NCBI GenBank assembly: GCA_017694945.1
Contig: JADIMA010000036.1
Location: forward strand, 19,179-83,178
Source of the DNA: Candidatus Merdivivens pullicola
GTDB lineage: Bacteria; Bacteroidota; Bacteroidia; Bacteroidales; UBA932
Direction of reading: 5' to 3'
Length of the DNA: 64,000 bases
This document shows, one piece after another, positions 48,757-58,779 of this stretch. Position numbers and translations under genes: made by a program. The notes beneath the pieces were generated by a model. The model searched no databases, was not told where the DNA came from, and saw only the letters and a list, made by a program, of their open reading frames with translations. How positions within the stretch are numbered: position 1 is the first letter of the stretch; each line of letters starts with the position of its first letter.

Positions 48757-50157
48757 ATGGAGATTTATGTAGGAAACACTTCAGAGAGACATGCAGGAGA
48801 AGCGGTCGCATTGTGTGTCATACACTTGGCGCATGAGCGCGGTTTGGGGAATGATGCAATGTTTACTGTATTTGCAGGAAATGGTGGAAATGGGAGAGAC
48901 GGTATGAAAACCGCCTCAGTGCTTTCTTCCAAAGGCTTCAAGTGCGAGGTGGTTGGACTTGAGGATGCAGGTTCATATCTTGAATCCCATGCCGGCAGAA
49001 AGGCCGGCATGGGGGAGATATACATAGACGCCATTTCCGGTGCAGATGAACATGCGGGTTTTTGCGGCATTGCACGTGCTCTTGCAGGATATATAAATAG
49101 TTCTGGCGCCTTTGTCGTTTCCATCGGCATACCGTCCGGTATGCCTGCAAACCCTTTTACACAAGAAACTGCGACCGAAATAGTCAAGGCTGATGTTACT
49201 GTGGCGGTGGATTATCCCGAATTGTCCATGCTGCTGCCTCTTTATGGAAACAATGCCGGGAGAATCGTCATAGTCGGTTCGGGAGTGGAAAGCAACAATG
49301 CTTCCAACAGCAGTGGGAAATATTTTTATGTGGATGAAGCAGCGTATAATGAGATAGTTTCAACAGAGCCGTGCCTTTGCAGGCATGATAAGTTCACACA
49401 TAAAGGTGACAACGGCCATCTGCTTCTGGTGTGCGGCTGCAAAGGTATGACCGGTGCAGCGGTGTTGGCTACAAAGGCCGCCCTGAGGTCAGGGTGCGGT
49501 ATCGTGACATCGCATGTGCCTGAGTCGGAACGTGCCGTGATACATACGGCCTGTCCTTCGGCTATTGTGAGTTGTGATGAAGGGGAATGCTTCACCATGC
49601 TTCCGGACAATATGCAGAAATACACGGCTGTCTGTACAGGGTGCGGGCTTGGAAAAGACAGACGGACTGCAAATGCTCTCGGCTCTTTGCTGGAATGCGG
49701 GAAGCCGATGGTGATAGATGCTGATGCACTCAATCTTATTTCGTCAGATTCCGGATTAAAATCCCTTGTCCCGAAAGGCTCGGTGTTGACTCCTCATCTG
49801 GGTGAATTGAAGAGGCTGACTGGTACATGGGCCGATGAAAAAGAAAAAATTGAAAAGGCTGTCGCGCTTGCTGCGTCCTTGTCTTCAGTTGTGGTAGTGA
49901 AGGGGGCGCATACGATGACGGTCTCTCCTGACGGGAGAATGTTTTTTAATTCTACCGGAACCCCAGGCATGGCCAAGGGAGGGTGCGGTGATGTGCTTGC
50001 GGGATATATAGGAGGCTTGCTTGCAAGGGGGTGTTCGGCATTGTCGGCGGCGATAGTGGGCGTTTATCGTCACGGTGCGGCAGGAGAAAGGGCAGAGGCC
50101 GTTTTTGGTTATGAGGCCATGAATTCATCGGATATATCTGATTTTCTTAGGCGGTGA
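48757..50157 (+). CDS. nnr: NAD(P)HX repair enzyme (YjeF_N-like + ADP-dependent dehydratase)
   Basis: C-terminal dehydratase GTPGMAKGGCGDVLAGYIGGLLARG; degenerate N-terminal epimerase-like domain. Confidence 0.88.
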   Translation: MEIYVGNTSERHAGEAVALCVIHLAHERGLGNDAMFTVFAGNGGNGRDGMKTASVLSSKGFKCEVVGLEDAGSYLESHAGRKAGMGEIYIDAISGADEHAGFCGIARALAGYINSSGAFVVSIGIPSGMPANPFTQETATEIVKADVTVAVDYPELSMLLPLYGNNAGRIVIVGSGVESNNASNSSGKYFYVDEAAYNEIVSTEPCLCRHDKFTHKGDNGHLLLVCGCKGMTGAAVLATKAALRSGCGIVTSHVPESERAVIHTACPSAIVSCDEGECFTMLPDNMQKYTAVCTGCGLGKDRRTANALGSLLECGKPMVIDADALNLISSDSGLKSLVPKGSVLTPHLGELKRLTGTWADEKEKIEKAVALAASLSSVVVVKGAHTMTVSPDGRMFFNSTGTPGMAKGGCGDVLAGYIGGLLARGCSALSAAIVGVYRHGAAGERAEAVFGYEAMNSSDISDFLRR

Positions 50158-50226
50158 TAAGTTAAATATATGATAATCATTTTAAATTATTTATCTTTGC
50201 AATTCGTTTGATTAATTTTATTAGGT

Positions 50227-51480
50227 ATGAAAAAGATTTTAATGGCAATGCTTGCGTTACCGTTTCTTGTGTTTGGCTCATGCGTTCCTGAAACAACGAC
50301 GAGCGGGATGATGCCTTACAAGAAAGGATTTGAAAACCTGTCTTCGGTGACTATTTTCGGAACCGGTACTGAAAAAGCGGAGGAACTTTATCTGAATCTG
50401 CTGGATGACATAGGAGAATTGCAGAAGAAATATTCTTCATCATGGACTGTTACGTTTTCCGGGGAAAGCCTCGACGAGGCCCTGGCTTCTTATGACGAGC
50501 AGGCACTGGAAGGCTATGACGATGCTGTGGCTGCAATGCAGGGATTGCTGGACGAGTTTGAAACTACTGTGGGTTCAGGAGATTTCGGCAAGGGGTCTTT
50601 CGAGCTCGTGTATGTGTATAAAGTGAGCCGTGACAAAGTGCTCGCCGAGTCGGAAGAGTTCACTTTCGCTTATTCGGGCTCCAATCAGGGAGGCCAGGAA
50701 CCGGATCCTGATCCTGATCCTGATCCGGAACCTTCAGGCCCGGCCAAATTCGGAGATTACTATTATTCCGACGGGACCTGGTCAACTGAACTTGATCCTT
50801 CAAAAACGGTTATAGGAGTGGTTTTCTGGACAGGAGACCCTACCGGGCAGGATCCTACATTGAAAAAGGATCACCCGGAATGTACGAACGGGCTTGCTCT
50901 TGCAATAAACGGTGAAGAATTCAGTACATGGCAGTCCAATTTTTCCGCTTACGGGGAAAGGGTTGACGACTGGGTCTCTGCAAATACCTCATTCCATTCA
51001 ATTGCCACTACGGTAGAGCCCGGCGACCATTTCAACCAGATTCTCGGTTACAACCACACCAAGGCCATAGAGGCTTTCAATGCCGCTCAGGAAAACAGCG
51101 GCTGGCCGGTGGATGCCGTACAGAAGGCGGTTGAATACCGTTCCGCCGTTCCTGCTCCGTCAAGCAGCAGCGACTGGTATCTTCCGTCCCCTAAGGAGAT
51201 ATTCATCATTTGCAACAAGGATGTTGACAATATATATTATTATACGCCTATGGTTCAGGACAATATGTTGGAACTCAACAAAGTTCTCGCTACCATAGAC
51301 GGGGCGCAGCAACTCGGTACCGACGAACTTTCGTTTTACAGAACGAGTGCGGAGGCGTCATATTATGATTCGCCGAGTTACAAGGACAAGAGTTACAGCA
51401 TGTCGTTTATCATGGCTATCATTTCTCCGAATAGCAAGACATTCGAACAGAGTCTTGTGCGGTTCGTGCTTGCGTTTTAG
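50227..51480 (+). CDS. Lipoprotein of unknown function with Pro-Asp repeat linker
   Basis: Lipobox LVFGSCVP; PDPDPDPDPEP linker. Confidence 0.7.
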   Translation: MKKILMAMLALPFLVFGSCVPETTTSGMMPYKKGFENLSSVTIFGTGTEKAEELYLNLLDDIGELQKKYSSSWTVTFSGESLDEALASYDEQALEGYDDAVAAMQGLLDEFETTVGSGDFGKGSFELVYVYKVSRDKVLAESEEFTFAYSGSNQGGQEPDPDPDPDPEPSGPAKFGDYYYSDGTWSTELDPSKTVIGVVFWTGDPTGQDPTLKKDHPECTNGLALAINGEEFSTWQSNFSAYGERVDDWVSANTSFHSIATTVEPGDHFNQILGYNHTKAIEAFNAAQENSGWPVDAVQKAVEYRSAVPAPSSSSDWYLPSPKEIFIICNKDVDNIYYYTPMVQDNMLELNKVLATIDGAQQLGTDELSFYRTSAEASYYDSPSYKDKSYSMSFIMAIISPNSKTFEQSLVRFVLAF

Positions 51481-51504
51481 GCCGGTAAATGAAAGGTATT
51501 GCGA

Positions 51505-51544
51505 ACATGGCCGATGCAGTTCTGATTTTCTGCATCGGCCATGT
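51505..51544. terminator. Bidirectional terminator between convergent genes
   Basis: Perfect 15-bp palindrome ACATGGCCGATGCAG / CTGCATCGGCCATGT. Confidence 0.85.
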
Positions 51545-51567
51545 CGGTTTTATGTGACTGATTGGTG

Positions 51568-52140
51568 TTAAAGCCTTTCCGCTACTTTTTCCCAGTCGAT
51601 ATGTTCCCATACCGCCTTGAGATAATCGGCGCGCCTGTTGCGGTAGTCGATGTAGTATGCGTGTTCCCATACATCGAGAGTCATTATTGGCTTGAGACCG
51701 CTGCGCATCGGATTGCCTGCATTTGATTCAGTGGTGATGACAAGTTTTCCGTCCCTGTTGATAGAAAGCCATCCCCAGCCGGAGCCGAATTGGCCCGCAG
51801 CCTTTGCGATGAACTGGTCGCGGAACTGTTCTTCGGAACCGAAGTCGCGTTTTACCATTTCGGCAAGCCTTGAAGGCATCGCTTTAGGAGACGGGGTGAG
51901 GGTCATGAAGAACAGGGTGTGGTTCCATGCCTGGGCGGCATTGTTGTAAACAGGGCCTTCGGCATGCATGATGATTTCCTCAAGGCTCTCGTTTTCATGT
52001 TCGGTACCTTCTACGAGTTTGTTGAGGGTGTCTATGTATGTCTGCAAGTGTTTCCCATAATGGAAATCAAAACTCTCCTTGCTCAATACGGGAGAAAACG
52101 CTTCCGTGCTGTAAGGAAGCTGCGGCATTGAATGTTTCAT
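51568..52140 (-). CDS. sodB: Superoxide dismutase (Fe/Mn)
   Basis: FHYGKHLQTYIDTLN, AAQAWNHTLFF, LDVWEHAYYIDYRNRRADYL. Confidence 0.97.
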   Translation of the reverse strand: MKHSMPQLPYSTEAFSPVLSKESFDFHYGKHLQTYIDTLNKLVEGTEHENESLEEIIMHAEGPVYNNAAQAWNHTLFFMTLTPSPKAMPSRLAEMVKRDFGSEEQFRDQFIAKAAGQFGSGWGWLSINRDGKLVITTESNAGNPMRSGLKPIMTLDVWEHAYYIDYRNRRADYLKAVWEHIDWEKVAERL

Positions 52141-52230
52141 ATTGTATCAAGTGTTAATATTGGTTTCACAAACAACAAATTTACCAACTTTTTTTTATGT
52201 TTGCATCCAAAGGTTAAAAAATGCGCTGCA

Positions 52231-52917
52231 ATGGAATTCGATTTTTGCCGGCTTGTAAGGGATGCCGTATATGATAATTTAGATAAGATATTGTCTTTCA
52301 GGGATACCCGCCGTTTGAAACCTGACGGTTCATGGGTTACGGACGGGGATATGTACGTGCATTCGCTCGTCGATTCCCTGCTGTGCGGAAGCAGGGGGGA
52401 TGTACTTCTTGTTTCCGAGGAGAAGAAACCTGAACTTTCAGGCCTGGATAATGCCGAATACGTGGTTACCCTCGACCCGATTGACGGCACGTCCAATTTT
52501 ACTTACGGACTTGCCGAATGGGGCGTGCTTGTGTCGGTATATAGGCGCATGAAGCATTGGCAGAGCATGATATGTCTTCCAGAACTGCACCGCTGCCTGA
52601 TTACAGGAGACGGTTTCCGCCGGCCGGCGGGGGCGAGGCTTGCAGGCCTGCCGTCGATAGTCCCCCCGGATGACTATGCTTCTCTGGCCGGGGATATCGA
52701 ATACAGTACAATGGGAAGCTGCGCCGTTAATTTTTATTATGCCGTAACCGGTTCTTATCGTTCCATAAGGCATTATCGCGGTGCATATTCGTGGGACATG
52801 CTGGCCGGATTGAATCTTGCACTTGAACACGGCCTAAAGGCCTATGTTGATGACAGGCCTTATTGCGGGGAGTGGCTGGCGCCGGGCATAAGACATCGCT
52901 ATCTTGTTACAGAATAA
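52231..52917 (+). CDS. Inositol-monophosphatase superfamily protein
   Basis: TLDPIDGTSNFTYGLAEWGV motif; late YSWDMLAGLNLALEHG. Confidence 0.85.
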   Translation: MEFDFCRLVRDAVYDNLDKILSFRDTRRLKPDGSWVTDGDMYVHSLVDSLLCGSRGDVLLVSEEKKPELSGLDNAEYVVTLDPIDGTSNFTYGLAEWGVLVSVYRRMKHWQSMICLPELHRCLITGDGFRRPAGARLAGLPSIVPPDDYASLAGDIEYSTMGSCAVNFYYAVTGSYRSIRHYRGAYSWDMLAGLNLALEHGLKAYVDDRPYCGEWLAPGIRHRYLVTE

Positions 52918-52920
52918 GCC

Positions 52921-53832
52921 ATGGACAAACAGTTTTCCGAAGCCTCGGCGGATTTCGGGGTCTATCTCAAGTTGGAAAGAAGGCTTTCAGACAATACGGT
53001 ATCTTCATATCTGAGCGACCTGTCGTTTTTTTTCGGTTATCTGTCCGATGCAGGTCTGGAAAAACCTGAAGACTGTACAAAAGACGCGGTGTATTCGTAT
53101 CTTGAATCGCGTGTGCCGGAGTTGTCGTCCCGTTCACAGGCGAGGGTTCTCACTTCAATCAGGACATTTTACAATTTCATGATGGAAGAGGGCCGTTGCG
53201 GCTCGAATCCCTGCGAACTCATAGAAGTTCCCAAACTTCTGAAGAAACTTCCGGTCGTACTTTCCGTGGAAGAGATAGACCGCATGGTTTCTTCGATAAA
53301 CCTTGCAGAGCCGCTCGGGCATAGGAACAAGGCTATCCTTGAACTGATGTACGGTTGCGGACTGCGGGTCAGCGAGGCCATATCTGTACGGGTGTCGGAT
53401 ATTTTTCCCGAGGAACAGTTCATCCGCATCATAGGCAAGGGGGACAAGCAAAGAGTCGTGCCAGTAGGAGAATGCGCCTTGTCGGCGATAGGCTACTACC
53501 TTCCGGACAGGAACCGCATTCTTGCTTCAAATCCGTCGGCGAAGGATACGGATGTGCTTTTCCTGAACCGCCGCGGCTGTCCGATGACACGGGTGATGGT
53601 GTTTAAAATAGTAAAGGATGCTGCGGCCAATGCTGGAATAACCAAGGACATATCCCCGCATACCCTCCGGCATTCTTTTGCCACGCATCTTATAGAAAAT
53701 GGCGCTGACCTTCGTGCCGTGCAGCAGATGCTCGGGCATGAAAGTATCCTGACGACAGAGATCTACACTCATGTCGAGACTTCGAAATGGCAGAAGTCCA
53801 TACTTTCCCACCATCCGAGGGGCAACAGGTGA
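52921..53832 (+). CDS. xerD: Tyrosine recombinase XerD-like
   Basis: LMYGCGLRVSEAISV, HTLRHSFATHLIENGADLRAVQQMLGHESILTTEIYTHV. Confidence 0.93.
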   Translation: MDKQFSEASADFGVYLKLERRLSDNTVSSYLSDLSFFFGYLSDAGLEKPEDCTKDAVYSYLESRVPELSSRSQARVLTSIRTFYNFMMEEGRCGSNPCELIEVPKLLKKLPVVLSVEEIDRMVSSINLAEPLGHRNKAILELMYGCGLRVSEAISVRVSDIFPEEQFIRIIGKGDKQRVVPVGECALSAIGYYLPDRNRILASNPSAKDTDVLFLNRRGCPMTRVMVFKIVKDAAANAGITKDISPHTLRHSFATHLIENGADLRAVQQMLGHESILTTEIYTHVETSKWQKSILSHHPRGNR

Positions 53833-53898
53833 TCGCATCTGAAAATTTCGTATTTTTGCATCCGTCAGGTGTGGTTGTCCGACTGATGAAGTTGGATT

Positions 53899-55782
53899 AT
53901 GTGCTGTGGATTTCCGTATGCCGGGAGGCTGTTCCTGGCTGTCTTGCTGTTTTTCTGTTGTTCAAGTTCCTATGCCCAGTCTCCGGCTGCCCCGGATGAA
54001 AAGGATTATGATGCGGTTGCGGATTCTTTGTATTCGCTGCTGGCCGAAGATGCCGGCATTGACGGGGAGGCCGCCGCCGATTATGTGGATGAACTTATTG
54101 GCTCCTATAGGAGGTTTCTGCGTTTTCCGTTGGACATTAACAAGGCTTCCCGCCGCGAACTTGAGAGGGCGGGTTTTCTGGGGCAGTACAGGATAGCCTC
54201 GTTTCTGGATTACAGGGAAAGGTTCGGGGATGTCCTGTCGCTTACCGAACTTGCAAACATTCCGGGTTTCGGGAGAGATTATGTAAAAGGCATATCAGGG
54301 ATGATTTCTTTGGGGAATTATGTCCCTGCCGGCTATTCGTCCGCACAAGGCGGAGACTGGGCCCATGATATAATGTCCAGATTGAAATACAGGGCTTTCG
54401 GCGCAGAGAAAATGGCCAATCCGGTGGACAGGTTGTTTAAATACAAGGCTGCTTCTGTGTCCGGAGTGTCTTTCGGGATTGCGGCCCGATCTGTTCCGGG
54501 AGATGGTTTTTTCCCTCCCGGAAGTCTTTCCGCTTTTGTTTCGTATGAACCGAAGTCCAAGGTGTTCAGGAAAATAATAATCGGTGATTATAATGCACGG
54601 TTCGGTCAGGGAGGGCTTATGTGGAGTTCGTTCACGATGAATTCGTTGTCTTCCGGGACGGCGTTCATGAAAACGGAGCCGGGCATAACGGGATATTGCA
54701 CCGGAGGGAGCGGTGTGCGGCTGAGGGGCACTGCCGTGGAACTTGCGGCAGGAGATGTGTCTGTATCGTTGATGGGTTCGTATAAATACGATTATGCCGC
54801 TGCCGGAGGGCATGCTGGAGTCCCTTTCCTTGCCGGTGCCAATTTTTCGTATTGGTTTCCGAGGTTTAAGGTGGGGATTACGGGGATATGGTACGGGACG
54901 GACGGCGGAGGTGCTTTAAAGGATGCCGGTTATGGAGTGTCGGCGGATGTGCGGTTGCAGTTGTCGGCGGTGTCTCTGTATGCCGAGGCTGCCTATGAGG
55001 AAAGTTTAGGTGTATGGGCCGGGGCGGAAATGCCGGTTGGGGAGCGTTGGGATTGTTCTGTGGCCGGCAGGTTCGTCCCGACCGGTTTCAAAGGTGAATA
55101 TTCTTCTCCTTTTTCGAGTGATTCCGGTGCCGGGAACGAATGCGCGCTTTCCGTGTTGCTGCGCCGCCGTGCAGGGATGTCGAAGGATATGATTCTGGCA
55201 GCGGACATGGCGTATTTTCCCGAAACAAAAAGTATAGGGAGCGGAGTGGATTTTCAGTTCAAGTGCCGTGGGGAGTGGAGGAAGGATGCGTTGAAAACGG
55301 TTGCGTCCCTGACACTCAGGGGAATGTATGATATAACTTCTTCTTTTCGTGCCGAATGGTATGCCGGGCTTCCCAAAGATGTCAATGGAAGCGGCTTCGC
55401 TGTGAATGTGAGGGCGGATGTTTCGCTGTATTCCGGACTGACGGCTGAATCTTCGCCTGTCGGTTGCGGGAGGGCCGTCTCTGCCGAAGGCAGTTACCGT
55501 GTGGCTGGGCGTTTTTCGTCTGTACTTGCCGTGTATGCCCGTCTGGCGCTTTTTCATTGCGACGGCTGGGGGGAGAGGATTTATTGTTATGAGCGGGATC
55601 TTTATGGCTCCATGTCCGTGCCGGCCTTGTACGGAAGGGGGGTGTCGTCTTATTTGATGGCGGTTTACAGGCCGTGCAGATGGCTCAAACTGTCGTTCAA
55701 GGCAGGAGCGGGATGGTATAACCGTAAAAAAGAAGAGACCTGCATCGTGGACTTGAAGTTCCAGTGCGAGGTCTCTCTGTGA
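53899..55782 (+). CDS. Exported helix-hairpin-helix protein with probable beta-barrel region
   Basis: Signal peptide ..VLLFFCCSSSYAQ; ComEA-like LDINKASRRELERAGFLG.. and LTELANIPGFGRDYVKGI; long aromatic-alternating C-terminal region. Confidence 0.75.
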   Translation: MCCGFPYAGRLFLAVLLFFCCSSSYAQSPAAPDEKDYDAVADSLYSLLAEDAGIDGEAAADYVDELIGSYRRFLRFPLDINKASRRELERAGFLGQYRIASFLDYRERFGDVLSLTELANIPGFGRDYVKGISGMISLGNYVPAGYSSAQGGDWAHDIMSRLKYRAFGAEKMANPVDRLFKYKAASVSGVSFGIAARSVPGDGFFPPGSLSAFVSYEPKSKVFRKIIIGDYNARFGQGGLMWSSFTMNSLSSGTAFMKTEPGITGYCTGGSGVRLRGTAVELAAGDVSVSLMGSYKYDYAAAGGHAGVPFLAGANFSYWFPRFKVGITGIWYGTDGGGALKDAGYGVSADVRLQLSAVSLYAEAAYEESLGVWAGAEMPVGERWDCSVAGRFVPTGFKGEYSSPFSSDSGAGNECALSVLLRRRAGMSKDMILAADMAYFPETKSIGSGVDFQFKCRGEWRKDALKTVASLTLRGMYDITSSFRAEWYAGLPKDVNGSGFAVNVRADVSLYSGLTAESSPVGCGRAVSAEGSYRVAGRFSSVLAVYARLALFHCDGWGERIYCYERDLYGSMSVPALYGRGVSSYLMAVYRPCRWLKLSFKAGAGWYNRKKEETCIVDLKFQCEVSL

Positions 55783-55798
55783 GGAATCAAAGGCCGGA

Positions 55799-57784
55799 TT
55801 ATGCCTTTTTAATCCTGATTTTCATTCCAGGGTATATCTTGGAGTTCTTGTCCATGCCGTTGAGGGACATGATTCCTTTGGATGTGGTTCCCGGGAATTT
55901 CTTGGCTATGTCCCAGAAAGTATCCCCTTTCTGAACCGTATAGACTATGTATCCGTTTTCTACAGTCCCGTTTTCTGAGCCTGAATGGGCGATTCCGTCT
56001 GTATATATCGTAAGTTTCTGGCCTACACGGATCCGGTCTGACCTGAGCCCGTTCCAATTCTTGATTTCCGAAACAGTCACTCCGTGCCTGATGGCTATGT
56101 CTCCGAGGACGTCTCCGCTCTTGACCGTGTAAACCGTCTTTTCACCGCCGCCTGATGCCGAAGGGCCTCCGTTTGTGTATATCGTGAGTTTTTGTCCGAT
56201 GCTTATTTTGTCGGATTTGAGCCCGTTCCATTTTTTTATTGAGGCTACGGAAACGCCGTGGCGGATTGCGATTTTCCCTAAGACATCCCCGCTCTTGACC
56301 GTATAGGTTATCTTCTCACCGCTGGTCGATGTGCCGCCGCCGGACGAGGATGAGGTCGAAGATGAGGCTGCAGGGCCGTTGCCTCCCCGATAGATGATAA
56401 GCCGTTGGTTTACCCTGATGCGGTCGGATTTAAGACCGTTCCATCTTTTTATTTTTGCGACCGTGGTGCCGTAGCGCATGGCTATTTTCCCGAGGACGTC
56501 GCCGCTTTTTACGCGATATACTATCCTCTCGCCGTCCCCGCCGTCTTTTATCTTTTTAAGTTCTACCGGGTTGAAATATTTGTCTGCCTGGTAGTCGTAA
56601 ATCTCTTTCTCGTGGTCTATGAATGCGTTTGTATAATTGTATGGCAGGCGCAGTATGTATTCGGCTTCGTTTCCGGGAATGATGTTGTGTACGTATTGCG
56701 GATTCAGATCCTTGAGTTCCTGGAGTTTGATGCCTGTAAGCGCGCTTACCTGTTCCAGATGCAGCATCTTGTGCACGTGGATTGTGTCAACGTGCGGAGG
56801 AAGTGCGATGGATTCCGGCTGGAGGTTGTGTTCCTTGTAGTATTTCAAAGTATAGAGGGCTGCTACGAAGGCAGGGACATATCCTCTTGTTTCTCGTGGA
56901 AGATAATAATATATTTCCCAGAAGTCCTTGGAATTGCCGCTCCGTCTTATTGCTTTGTTGACATTTCCGGCTCCGCAGTTGTATGATGCGATTGCAAGCG
57001 CCCAGTCTCCGAAGATTTCGTATGCGTCCTTCATGTACTGGGCGGCCGCATAAGTGGATTTGATCGGATCCAGCCTTTCGTCAACGAAAGAGTTTATAGT
57101 CAGCCCGTAATGCCTTGCCGTCGGATATATGAACTGCCACATGCCCTTTGCGCTTGCCCTTGAAACGGCGGTAGGGTTCAGGGCGGACTCGATTACGGCC
57201 ATTGCCTTGAGTTCCTGCGGAAGCCCGTATGATGTGAAGATTTCTTCGAATATAGGCATGTAATATGCGGAAAGGCCGAGAATCTTCCCGACAGCCGTAG
57301 GCATTTTTTCCGTATATTGAATGATGTAGTTCTTTACGACTGAATTGTATGGGAGGGTTATGAAGGAGTTCATCTCTTCCAGCCTGCGTATATATACCGA
57401 ATCTGGTATGTTGGATGTGTATTCCACATCGTCGAGATTTATGTTCGGGTCATAATCGTTGAGCCTGCGCTGCATGTAATATATGCTCAGCAGAGAGTCA
57501 AGCGATGCGGTGCTGTCGCGTATAATGAGCCCGTCTCCGATTTCTTCTTCATAATGGCCGAAAATCACGTCAGTGATGCTGTCGTTGGAGCGTGTGAGTT
57601 CTTCAAGATCGCTGAGCCTTATCGTGAGCGAGTCGAGAGCATTTCTAAGCGAGTCATTTTCCGATATCAGTTCTTTCCGCGTTTTCCTTTTTTTTACAGG
57701 TGTTTTTGAATATGCCTCGGCTATGCCGCTTCCGAAAAAAATGATTGTCGTGATTGCCAATAATGCTATTTTTCTGTCCATCAT
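55799..57784 (-). CDS. mltD: Membrane-bound lytic transglycosylase (SLT) with four LysM domains
   Basis: ESALNPTAVSRASAKGMWQFIYPTARHYGL; four LysM units (VKSGDVLGKIA..). Confidence 0.92.
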   Translation of the reverse strand: MMDRKIALLAITTIIFFGSGIAEAYSKTPVKKRKTRKELISENDSLRNALDSLTIRLSDLEELTRSNDSITDVIFGHYEEEIGDGLIIRDSTASLDSLLSIYYMQRRLNDYDPNINLDDVEYTSNIPDSVYIRRLEEMNSFITLPYNSVVKNYIIQYTEKMPTAVGKILGLSAYYMPIFEEIFTSYGLPQELKAMAVIESALNPTAVSRASAKGMWQFIYPTARHYGLTINSFVDERLDPIKSTYAAAQYMKDAYEIFGDWALAIASYNCGAGNVNKAIRRSGNSKDFWEIYYYLPRETRGYVPAFVAALYTLKYYKEHNLQPESIALPPHVDTIHVHKMLHLEQVSALTGIKLQELKDLNPQYVHNIIPGNEAEYILRLPYNYTNAFIDHEKEIYDYQADKYFNPVELKKIKDGGDGERIVYRVKSGDVLGKIAMRYGTTVAKIKRWNGLKSDRIRVNQRLIIYRGGNGPAASSSTSSSSGGGTSTSGEKITYTVKSGDVLGKIAIRHGVSVASIKKWNGLKSDKISIGQKLTIYTNGGPSASGGGEKTVYTVKSGDVLGDIAIRHGVTVSEIKNWNGLRSDRIRVGQKLTIYTDGIAHSGSENGTVENGYIVYTVQKGDTFWDIAKKFPGTTSKGIMSLNGMDKNSKIYPGMKIRIKKA

Positions 57785-57794
57785 GAATTTATAA

Positions 57795-58769
57795 TTAAAA
57801 ATTAATGCCGATTCTCAGTCCCACCGCGCTGTCGGCTCCCAATGCCGTTCCAACGGAGGCGTATTCCAGATTGAGGGGTGAAATGATTGTCGGTTCGAGT
57901 TTTACGTTGACTGCGAGGTTGTCTGATATGTCGAAATCGGCCATGTATGAAAATACGTTCGCGTCTATAATCTGAAGGAAATAAACGAGGACTGTCGCTA
58001 CTACCGCTATGTCTCTACTGCGCCTGAAGGAATCCCTGTAGTACAGGGCTGTTTCGGCGGCTATAGGGCCTTCATAAGGTATGTCGGGGTTGGTGGCCTC
58101 GTTGTGTATCCTTTTGTATCTCTGGTATTGTTTGTTGTAGAATGTCCAGAAATATACTCCGGCTGTCAGTCCTCCGGTGTATATCGGGACTTTCCAGTAT
58201 TCTTCATTGTATATCTGCCCGGCTCCAGGGAAGAGGATTGAATATACGGTGGCTTTTCCTGCAGATTTGGTGGTCTTGATGTCGTAACTGATGTTTACAT
58301 CAAGCAGTTGCGCCCAGTATATGAGACCGGCTCCGATGAAACATGCCGTGCTGATGTCTTTGTATTTCTGGTTCGGTACGGCGCCTTCTATGCCTTCGGC
58401 TGCCGCTGCCGACTGCTTGTAAAGATTGTTGTAATGTACTCCGAAGCCGATCGTGGTCCCAAGGCCAGCGTAAATCACGGGAATCTTCCAGTAGTCGCGG
58501 TTGTAAACCTGTCCCAGGCCGGGTACTATCATGCTTGCCCCGAATGCGTAGCCTACTGCCATTGTGTCCTTGTGGGCCAGGCCTCTGAAAAGCCTTTTGA
58601 AACTGAAAACCTGTTCTACCGTGGTGTCGTTGCGCGCCTGCCTGTTGTTGACGGTCTGCCCGGATGAACTGCCGAAACCTCCGCCCATGGGGAATTGTGC
58701 GAAGATTTCCCCCGCAGACAGCAACAGTATGGTAAGCGCCAAAAGCGCGCATTTGTATATGTGCTTCAT
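57795..58769 (-). CDS. DUF5683-type membrane protein
   Basis: Repeated PGLGQVYNRDYWKIP / PGAGQIYNEEYWKVPIY motif. Confidence 0.8.
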   Translation of the reverse strand: MKHIYKCALLALTILLLSAGEIFAQFPMGGGFGSSSGQTVNNRQARNDTTVEQVFSFKRLFRGLAHKDTMAVGYAFGASMIVPGLGQVYNRDYWKIPVIYAGLGTTIGFGVHYNNLYKQSAAAAEGIEGAVPNQKYKDISTACFIGAGLIYWAQLLDVNISYDIKTTKSAGKATVYSILFPGAGQIYNEEYWKVPIYTGGLTAGVYFWTFYNKQYQRYKRIHNEATNPDIPYEGPIAAETALYYRDSFRRSRDIAVVATVLVYFLQIIDANVFSYMADFDISDNLAVNVKLEPTIISPLNLEYASVGTALGADSAVGLRIGINF

Positions 58770-58779
58770 CTGTAAATTC

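Noticed and set aside
47357-53832. Integrative element bounded by two tyrosine recombinases
   Set aside because: Both look like core XerC and XerD; no att repeats, relaxase or other mobile genes between them
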